Shown: positions 6,073 to 11,226 of the stretch, in pieces | Layout of the letters: each line of letters starts with the position of its first letter | Numbering within the stretch: the first letter of the stretch is position 1 | Assembly: GCA_002424365.1 (NCBI GenBank) | Contig: DIRQ01000010.1 | Coordinates: 1-11,226 of the forward strand | DNA length: 11,226 nt | Reading direction: 5' to 3' | Source: Syntrophomonas sp. UBA5432 | GTDB taxonomy: Bacteria; Bacillota; Syntrophomonadia; Syntrophomonadales; Syntrophomonadaceae | Translations under genes and position numbers: made by a program | Notes under the pieces: generated by a model | Told to the model about the DNA's origin: nothing | The model's input: the letters and a program-made list of their open reading frames with translations, nothing else | Database searches by the model: none

Positions 6073-6678
6073 ATGGATGAACCAGCATGTACAGTGGGGT
6101 GTGCAGCGGTTCAAGATATTCCCGCTATGTTAAGTTTCGAAAAGAAGTATTTTGATACTTGCTGGCAGTCTAAAACCAATACCTTGAAGAGTTTAATTAA
6201 GAGAGACCCAAAGATGTTTCGGTTATGTAAAGTGGATAATAAATTAAAAGGTTATTATGGAATACTTCCACTACCGTATGAAATATGGAAAAAGGTTCTT
6301 CAGGGTCAAATTCTTGAGGATGATGCCATACCCTATCTACTATCGTTTGAGGCACCTGATGTCTACCTGTATATTTATTCAGTAATTGTTGACTTATCGG
6401 ATAAGCAGCATAAAATCTATACCCGAGAGCTGATACGTGACTTTGCCCGGCAATTTATTCTGGGGCAAAAAAAGAAAATGGCCAATATTAAAGCAGTAGG
6501 AGCTTTTACCGTTTCCGAAGGTGGTAGACGACTGGTGGAACGCTCCAAGTTTATTTACAAAGGCAGTTTTCTCGGTAACAATGGGCTTTATGTAAGATCG
6601 TATGCTATAAAAAGAGAAAACCTGGTAAAGCAAGTTCTAAAAAATAGAGAGCAACATATCCAAAAACGTATTGCCTAA
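6073..6678 (+). CDS. Unknown 201-residue protein, possible GNAT acetyltransferase-like fold
   Basis: I do not recognise a named family. The protein is soluble, with no signal peptide or membrane segment. Its order of elements resembles a GNAT N-acetyltransferase: an N-terminal strand and the helix DIPAMLSFEKKYF (residues 15-27), strands around MFRLCKVDNKLKGYYGILPLP (48-68), the strand DVYLYIYSVIVD (96-107) where the acetyl-CoA-binding strand would lie, the helix YTRELIRDFARQFIL, and then NIKAVGAFTVSEGGRRLVER. The usual Q/RxxGxG/A pyrophosphate loop is not evident, so acetyl-CoA binding is doubtful. GGAAGGTG ends 5-6 bases before the ATG at 6073. The gene stands alone between two hairpins (leader 6020-6046, terminator 6701-6733). 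The codon use and the run of Lys-rich helices do not mark it as foreign. The fold assignment is inference by eye. Confidence 0.85.
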   Translation: MDEPACTVGCAAVQDIPAMLSFEKKYFDTCWQSKTNTLKSLIKRDPKMFRLCKVDNKLKGYYGILPLPYEIWKKVLQGQILEDDAIPYLLSFEAPDVYLYIYSVIVDLSDKQHKIYTRELIRDFARQFILGQKKKMANIKAVGAFTVSEGGRRLVERSKFIYKGSFLGNNGLYVRSYAIKRENLVKQVLKNREQHIQKRIA

Positions 6679-6700
6679 AAAGGATATACACTGATCTATG

Positions 6701-6733
6701 AGAGTCATCGTAAAGGATGGCTCTATTTTTTTC
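6701..6733 (+). terminator. Rho-independent terminator of the 201-residue gene
   Basis: A 9-bp stem AGAGTCATC/GATGGCTCT (6701-6709 with 6716-6724, one G-U pair) has a six-base loop and is followed by a T-rich run from 6726. It lies 23 bases after the stop of the upstream gene. Confidence 0.85.
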
Positions 6734-6926
6734 TTAAATCAGCCCATTTTTTTAAAAACTATTAGAAAACCTGAAGATAATTGCATATTGTATAAAGTAG
6801 TTACATAAAACACAAAATTATTATAGCTACAATTGATTAGTTTATGTAAAATATAACTTGTAACTTCATTGGTCTATGGCTAATCCAGAGAGATGAATAG
6901 GTTAACAACTTAAGGAGGGTTTTTTA

Positions 6927-8036
6927 GTGGTAGGGAATCTCAATAGTGAGGATAAAGGCGATTTTGAGCATTTTATGCTCAAAGAAATATTTGATGGACC
7001 AGAAGCATTGCGGCAAACTTTAAGCGGTAGAACAAAAGATAACAAACTCGTCTTTAGCGAGCTTAAACTTAAAATTCAGGATATAAACAAAATATTTATT
7101 GCAGGGTGTGGTACCGCTTACCATGCTGGTCTGGTAGGCCGCAAAGCTATTGAGGAACTAACCGGCATTCCGGTGGAAATCGACCTGGCCTCCGAATTTG
7201 CTTATCGCCAGGTATTATGGCAGAAAGGTAACCTGCTCATAGTTATTAGCCAGTCCGGCGAAACCGCCGATACCCTAGCTGCCCTCTACAAGGCAAAAGA
7301 AGCGGGAATTCCTATTCTGGCTATAGTAAATGTCCCTGATAGTACCATAGCCCGTTTGGCCGATATGGTAATTTACACCCAGGCGGGACTGGAAATTTCC
7401 ATAGCCTCAACCAAAGTATATCTTACTCAGCTACTGGTCCTATATCTATTAGCTTTATATTTCGCCCAGGAAAAAGATACTCTGCCCGCAGAAGAGCTTA
7501 AAACCCATATTAATGCTATTGCCACTATTGACCAACAAGTAGAAAAAGCCTTAAGTCAGCAACCTGCAATTAAAGAAATAGCCAACCAATACCACAATGC
7601 TAATAATGCTTTTTTCCTGGGTCGCGGTTATGATTATCCCGTCGCTATGGAGGGGGCCTTAAAGCTTAAAGAAACCTCTTATGTACACGCAGAAGCATAC
7701 GCTGCCGGGGAACTAAAACATGGCCCCATTGCCTTGCTTAATGGTGATGTTCTGGTAATGGCTCTGGTTAGCCAGGATGCTCTGGTGGAAAAGACTATGC
7801 CTAATATCAATGAAATAAAATCCCGAGGAGCCAAAATTATTGTTATATGCAAAGAGAGTTTGCAGCAACATTGCCTGGAGTATGAAAACAGAATTGTCAT
7901 TCCCGATATCGATCCCTTGTTGGCACCCCTGGTAGCCGTGATTCCTTTACAGCTATTTGCTTACTATATGGCTGTTTTCCGGGGTACCGAAGTAGATAAC
8001 CCCCGCCACCTTACTAAAGCAGTTACGGTGGAATAA
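6927..8036 (+). CDS. Stand-alone GlmS-type isomerase (double SIS) protein lacking the glutaminase domain
   Basis: Closely matches the C-terminal isomerase half of glucosamine-6-phosphate synthase (fructose-6-phosphate to glucosamine-6-phosphate). SIS1 spans about residues 54-185 (AGCGTAYHAGLVG, VISQSGETADTLAAL, ISIASTKVYLTQL) and SIS2 about 215-350 (FFLGRGYDYPVAMEGALKLK). Residues equivalent to E. coli Lys485, Glu488, His504 and Lys603 are present as K246, E249, H265 and K364, and the C-terminus ends KAVTVE. The N-terminal glutaminase domain with its catalytic Cys is absent: the protein begins in the interdomain linker (FEHFMLKEI). This is not simple decay, because a GTG at 6927 has AGGAGG 8 bases upstream and no glutaminase remnant lies between 6679 and 6926. 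It may use free ammonia, pair with a separate glutaminase, or run in reverse as a deaminase like archaeal GlmD. The frame is intact. I saw no convincing promoter and no glmS ribozyme core in the 248-base leader. Confidence 0.93.
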   Translation: MVGNLNSEDKGDFEHFMLKEIFDGPEALRQTLSGRTKDNKLVFSELKLKIQDINKIFIAGCGTAYHAGLVGRKAIEELTGIPVEIDLASEFAYRQVLWQKGNLLIVISQSGETADTLAALYKAKEAGIPILAIVNVPDSTIARLADMVIYTQAGLEISIASTKVYLTQLLVLYLLALYFAQEKDTLPAEELKTHINAIATIDQQVEKALSQQPAIKEIANQYHNANNAFFLGRGYDYPVAMEGALKLKETSYVHAEAYAAGELKHGPIALLNGDVLVMALVSQDALVEKTMPNINEIKSRGAKIIVICKESLQQHCLEYENRIVIPDIDPLLAPLVAVIPLQLFAYYMAVFRGTEVDNPRHLTKAVTVE

Positions 8037-8090
8037 GGATTAGAAGTAGTATCAGGTGGGAAAGATGGCGTAATAGCTATTTGTCAGCAA

Positions 8091-8128
8091 AAGGCTACTG
8101 ACCATAACATTCAGCAGCCTTATTTTTA
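8091..8128. terminator. Bidirectional terminator between converging genes
   Basis: AAGGCTACTGA (8091-8101) pairs with TCAGCAGCCTT (8111-8121), with one mismatch on the plus strand that becomes a G-U wobble on the minus strand. The plus side is followed by ATTTTT and the minus side by a T4 run. It ends the SIS-domain gene from the left and the membrane-protein gene from the right. A separate 8-bp dyad, GGTTTGGA/TCCAAACC (8144-8151 with 8179-8186), overlaps the stop of the leftward gene and has no T tract. Confidence 0.75.
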
Positions 8129-8185
8129 AGATAACATTCATTTGGTTTGGATACAGCAATTATTTCATGAACCTTACTTCCAAAC

Positions 8186-8710
8186 CTAGATTTCAGTATC
8201 TTTGCTCTTAAAAGCCATTCGGGCGAAAAATCGGCCCCCATGTAATAGGTAAAAACCCAACAATATAGAGACGAGCATGGCTAAAGATCTTTCTGCTATC
8301 AGTAATTGTTGCTCGAAAGTGTCTATGCCCATAGGACGGTAATAACCTATGTACAAAGCATTGGAGAGAATGCGCAGTAAATCCGGTACAAAATAAACTA
8401 TAAGTACCATTCCGGTTATTTTCATGGCCAAAGAAAATATAGTCTGAGCAGATTCCGTAGCTATTTCCTCTTCCTCAGGATAGAACTTGTTTACCAGTCT
8501 GCCGGTACCGCTTAGCAAATAAATACCTATTAATAATAAGGCCAGGGGATATACCAGGGTCATTATTTGCTGACTCAAAGCCCACCCAGGATAATTATGA
8601 CCAAATAGAGACGGTACAGTCATAATTAAGACCATTATAGATTTGATAATAGCTAATATACCTATAATCCTGATACCCACAGCAAACAAATCAGATGCCG
8701 ATAACTTCAT
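8186..8710 (-). CDS. Unknown four-helix integral membrane protein
   Basis: I do not recognise a family. The 174-residue protein has four hydrophobic segments, at about residues 6-30, 43-63, 90-112 and 138-160. A charged linker rich in glutamate (KFYPEEEEIATES, about 73-85) separates the two helix pairs, and the C-terminus is short and basic. It has no cleavable signal, and I see no His/Cys/Asp metal-site motif in the helices. I chose the ATG at 8710-8708 because GGAGG lies 7 bases upstream; the GTG at 8725 is part of that ribosome binding site region. It is read leftward about 180 bases after thiL, in a gap holding a 14-bp dyad (8789-8802) and a possible -10 box, and it converges on the SIS-domain gene. 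It may have its own promoter or be the last gene of the thiamin unit. No role in thiamin metabolism can be read from it. Confidence 0.85.
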   Translation of the reverse strand: MKLSASDLFAVGIRIIGILAIIKSIMVLIMTVPSLFGHNYPGWALSQQIMTLVYPLALLLIGIYLLSGTGRLVNKFYPEEEEIATESAQTIFSLAMKITGMVLIVYFVPDLLRILSNALYIGYYRPMGIDTFEQQLLIAERSLAMLVSILLGFYLLHGGRFFARMAFKSKDTEI

Positions 8711-8788
8711 AAATACCCCTCCCACTTTTACTATTTAGATAATACCAGAGATTTCCTCTATTTACACCTATTATTTCCAGTCAGTTAT

Positions 8789-8802
8789 TATGAGCACTCA
8801 TA
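8789..8802. repeat. Small palindrome upstream of the membrane-protein gene
   Basis: TATGAGCACTCATA is a near-perfect dyad (6 + 2 + 6) about 80 bases upstream of the start of the four-helix protein, within the thiL gap. It could be an operator half-site pair. A second, weaker hairpin (TAGGTTTC/GAAGCCTA, 8861-8878) lies just after thiL and has no T tract, so it is not a convincing thiL terminator. Confidence 0.3.
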
Positions 8803-8889
8803 CCAGCACCAGGTAATCCGATGATAAATAACTAGGGATATACCCCACCCGGTAATAGACTAGGTTTCTTGAAGCCTAAACTATTCTCC

Positions 8890-9897
8890 TTACTCTCCCT
8901 GAAAATGATTATAGCCTTTGGCTTTCAATGGCTGCCGAATGCCCTTGGAGTCAATGATGTGATAACCGAATTGTTCGGGAACAATTTCGCCCAGGATCGT
9001 AAAGCTGATATTTTCCTGAATGGCTATGGATTGCAAGTGGGGTAGATTAGTGGGGGAGAAGGTGAAAAGCAGTTCGTAATCTTCTCCACCGTTAATTGCC
9101 AGATTTACAGGATCAATATTTAAACGAGCTGCTACTTGTCGGGTTTCATCCAAAATAGGTATATGGTCAGTCCATATAACCGCTCCCTGGTGACTGGAAC
9201 GGGCTATGGTTAGAACTTCCTTACTCAACCCATCACTGATATCTTTGGCGGCAGTAACCATCCCACTACGCGCAAAAACTCTTCCCTGGTGCACACGGGG
9301 ATGGGGACGGTCGTGAAGAGCCAATACCCGGTCTCTAATCTCCAGGGGAAGGCATAATTGGGGATTAAGGAGAAGGGCTAGTCCGGCAGCACTCCCGCCC
9401 AACTCCCCGGTAACTGCTACCAAATCTCCTACCCGGGCTTGATCCTGACGCAAAACCAGATTGCTCTCCACCTCTCCCATCAGAGCAATGTTGATTACAA
9501 TAATAGGGGAGGTGGTTACATCCCCTCCTACAATATCTACGCAGTAAGCATCAGCCAGTTCGTACATCCCGTTATAGAACTCGCTTAGTTCACTGGTTTT
9601 CAGATCTTCGGGCAGACCCAGCGAGACCAGGGCATAGCGGGGGATGCCACCCATAGCTGCGATATCGCTGAGGTTAACCGCCATGGATTTGTAACCTAGA
9701 TCTTTCATGCTAATACGTTCCCGCAGGAAGTGAACTCCTTCCACCAGCAGGTCGGTGGTGAGAAGTTGCAGCCATCCTTTTTTCCATGAAACCGCCGCAG
9801 CATCATCACCTATTGGAATAACCACATCATTCAAATAGCGTGAACGTTGACGAATACTCTCAATTACTTGGACTTCGCCCACATCTCTCAAGTGCAT
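8890..9897 (-). CDS. thiL: Thiamin-monophosphate kinase ThiL
   Basis: Last step of thiamin diphosphate synthesis: ATP-dependent phosphorylation of thiamin monophosphate in the cytosol. It belongs to the PurM/SelD-like ATP-binding superfamily and, at 335 residues, has the usual length. Motifs in order are GDDAAAV (30-36) and TTDLLVEGVHF (47-57), which carry Mg- and phosphate-binding Asp residues; SMAVNLSDIAAMGG (71-84); GGDVTTSP (124-131); TGELGGSAAG (163-172); AKDISDGL (217-224); NGGEDYELLFT (269-279); and a C-terminal GYNHF. The ATG at 9897 gives the typical N-terminus MHLRDVGEVQVIE, with AGGAGGGAG inside the end of thiC as its ribosome binding site. The two genes overlap by 38 bases in different frames, so thiC and thiL are co-transcribed and probably translationally coupled. 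No clear terminator follows; the downstream membrane-protein gene may be reached by read-through. Confidence 0.97.
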   Translation of the reverse strand: MHLRDVGEVQVIESIRQRSRYLNDVVIPIGDDAAAVSWKKGWLQLLTTDLLVEGVHFLRERISMKDLGYKSMAVNLSDIAAMGGIPRYALVSLGLPEDLKTSELSEFYNGMYELADAYCVDIVGGDVTTSPIIVINIALMGEVESNLVLRQDQARVGDLVAVTGELGGSAAGLALLLNPQLCLPLEIRDRVLALHDRPHPRVHQGRVFARSGMVTAAKDISDGLSKEVLTIARSSHQGAVIWTDHIPILDETRQVAARLNIDPVNLAINGGEDYELLFTFSPTNLPHLQSIAIQENISFTILGEIVPEQFGYHIIDSKGIRQPLKAKGYNHFQGE

Positions 9898-11152
9898 CTC
9901 GGTCTTCTCCCTCCTGGTATATACGAATAGCGCACATATCCCCGCACATAGTACAGCCGGTTTCCGAGGAATTATTTTTCATGTGAAATATCTGCCGGGC
10001 CCGTTCTGAATCCAGGGCCAGGGAAAACTGCCGGTTCCAGTCCAATTCCTTCCGGGCCTGGGCCATGTCGAGATCCCGCTGCCAGGCTTTTTTATGTCCC
10101 TTTACCAGGTCAGCAGCGTGAGCTGCGATTTTACCCGCTACGGTTCCTTCTTCAATATCCCGGAGGTCGGGAAGACCAAGGTGTTCAGCCGGGCTGACAC
10201 AGCAGATAAAGTCGGCACCGCTGGCACCGGCTATAGCGCTGCCGACGGCCGAGGTTATATGATCATATCCTGGAGCTATGTCGGTAACCAGAGGTCCGAG
10301 AATATAAAAGGGAACCTCGTGACATAACTTCTTCTGCATCTTTACGTTCATGGCCACCTCATTTAACATAATATGGCCTGGTCCTTCCACAATTACCTTG
10401 ACTCCTGCTTCCAGGGCCCGGCAGGTTAACTCTCCCAGGGTTATCAGTTCCTTGAATTGGGCCCGATCCGAACCATCGGCAATACACCCGGGGCGCAGGC
10501 CATCTCCCAGACTCAAGGTAAGGTCATACTGCCGCGCCAATTCTAATAATTGGTCATAATTTTCATACAAGGGGTTTTCTTTCTTATTAGCATGCATCCA
10601 GGAAGCCAGTATCGAACCACCCCGGCTGACCACTCCCAAAACCCGGTCTTTACGAACATGTTCCAGTGCTTTCCTGGTAAGGCCAGTATGAACGGTTATA
10701 AAATCAACTCCATCTTCAGCATGTTTCTGAATAACTTTAAATATATCCTGCACTTTCATGTTTACCAAACTGTTTTTCAATTCTACATGATATGCTGCCT
10801 GGTAAATAGGTACCGTACCGACCGGTACTTTACTGGCAGTTATAATAGATCTTCTCACTTCATCCATATTATCTCCCAAGCTTAAATCCATAACCGTATC
10901 CGCTCCCAAGCGAATAGCTACATTTAACTTTTGTAGTTCCTCGTCCAAATCAGAGGCACGTGGTGAAACCCCAATGTTTACATTAATCTTGGTTGATAAG
11001 TTTTTTCCCACAGCACAGGGCTCTGATACTTTATGCCGGGGATTATTCAAAATGACTACCTTTCCGCTGGATACAAGCTCCTCCAGTTCAGCCAAAGGCA
11101 GTTCCTCCTGTTCGGAAATCTTAGTAAGAACTACATTCTCCTCAGTTCTCAT
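9860..11152 (-). CDS. thiC: Phosphomethylpyrimidine synthase ThiC (short clostridial type)
   Basis: Radical-SAM enzyme that rearranges aminoimidazole ribotide to the thiamin pyrimidine phosphate HMP-P. At 430 residues it is the short form without the long N-terminal domain of enteric enzymes. Visible signatures are KINVNIG (55-61), VMDLSLGDN (87-95), PVGTVPIYQA (110-119), FITVHTGLTR (151-160), SRGGSILASWM (176-186), LSLGDGLRPG (213-222), VIVEGPGH (253-260) and DIAPGYDHITSAVGSAIAGA (291-310). The C-terminal CTMCGDMC (400-407) supplies the iron-sulfur cluster cysteines in CX2CX3C spacing. The DLSTG motif of most ThiC proteins reads DLSLG here. ThiC paralogues (BzaA, BzaB, BzaF) make the cobalamin base 5-hydroxybenzimidazole from the same substrate, but overlap with thiL favours the thiamin role. 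The ATG at 11152 follows GGGAG by 12 bases. Only 74 bases of upstream sequence lie in the window, so its promoter and any TPP riboswitch cannot be judged. Confidence 0.95.
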   Translation of the reverse strand: MRTEENVVLTKISEQEELPLAELEELVSSGKVVILNNPRHKVSEPCAVGKNLSTKINVNIGVSPRASDLDEELQKLNVAIRLGADTVMDLSLGDNMDEVRRSIITASKVPVGTVPIYQAAYHVELKNSLVNMKVQDIFKVIQKHAEDGVDFITVHTGLTRKALEHVRKDRVLGVVSRGGSILASWMHANKKENPLYENYDQLLELARQYDLTLSLGDGLRPGCIADGSDRAQFKELITLGELTCRALEAGVKVIVEGPGHIMLNEVAMNVKMQKKLCHEVPFYILGPLVTDIAPGYDHITSAVGSAIAGASGADFICCVSPAEHLGLPDLRDIEEGTVAGKIAAHAADLVKGHKKAWQRDLDMAQARKELDWNRQFSLALDSERARQIFHMKNNSSETGCTMCGDMCAIRIYQEGEDRDALERCGRSPSN

Positions 11153-11226
11153 TATATATTTCTTCTCCCTTCATACACTTCGGTAATTTTAGTCCTTAAT
11201 CTCAGGGTTGCTTTTCTTACATTCTG

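Noticed and set aside
6679..6926. Possible glmS ribozyme or promoter in the leader of the SIS-domain gene
   Set aside because: No AGCGCC core or pairing pattern of the glmS ribozyme is visible, and none of the AT-rich candidates has both -35 and -10 boxes at 16-18 bases. Apart from the terminator at its left end and the ribosome binding site, I see nothing in it.
8861..8878. Hairpin just after thiL as its terminator
   Set aside because: On the transcribed strand the stem has a C-A mismatch, a tiny loop and no U tract.
10094..10885. Several plus-strand open frames inside thiC
   Set aside because: The opposite strand is unmistakably thiC; these frames are antisense shadows with unlikely protein composition.
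11153..11226. CTGAGA and CGAAG...GAAGGGA in the thiC leader recall parts of a TPP riboswitch
   Set aside because: The conserved upstream GGGGTGC-type segment, the ACCC strand and the GAACCTGATCTGG block are not present in the visible 74 bases. The leader is cut by the window edge, so no call is possible.

Overview
The window looks like chromosomal DNA of an anaerobic Firmicute of the Clostridia type. Gene starts carry strong AGGAGG-type ribosome binding sites, TTG and GTG starts occur, codon use is AT-leaning, terminators are rho-independent, and the protein families (DegV, short clostridial-type ThiC with a CX2CX3C cluster motif, membrane-embedded chemoreceptors, YqxD/DUF188) fit. A Syntrophomonas-like relative is possible, but that is inference. 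I see no transposase, phage gene, CRISPR array, tRNA or rRNA.

Layout. (1) Positions 1-1842 hold a leftward unit: consensus promoter, structured leader, cation diffusion facilitator (CDF) metal exporter, then a YqxD/DUF188 protein, closed by a bidirectional terminator. The leader (about 1702-1796, minus strand) has the sequence hallmarks of a NiCo/czcD metal riboswitch, and its 3' part overlaps one arm of an intrinsic terminator, as expected for a metal-induced transcriptional switch controlling an exporter. (2) Positions 1882-5702 read rightward: a DegV/FakB-type fatty-acid-binding protein whose ribosome binding site is a run of nine G, then two tandem chemoreceptors that lack an extracellular sensor domain and are spaced as an operon, closed by a terminator. 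(3) Positions 5703-6733 hold a sparse 370-base stretch with hairpins and an unrecognised 201-residue protein with a possible acetyltransferase-like fold. (4) Positions 6734-8128 hold a stand-alone isomerase (double SIS) half of glucosamine-6-phosphate synthase, with its own start and no glutaminase domain, ending at a terminator shared with the converging gene. (5) Positions 8129-11226 read leftward: thiC and thiL overlap by 38 bases, followed by a small four-helix membrane protein of unknown function.

How they work together. ThiC makes the thiamin pyrimidine and ThiL makes the final thiamin diphosphate, so those two form a thiamin pair. The metal exporter and its leader form a self-contained metal-efflux module. 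The chemoreceptors probably feed a CheA/CheW system encoded elsewhere. The other genes are individual housekeeping or unknown functions. The most notable items are the metal-riboswitch-like leader and the glutaminase-less GlmS homologue.
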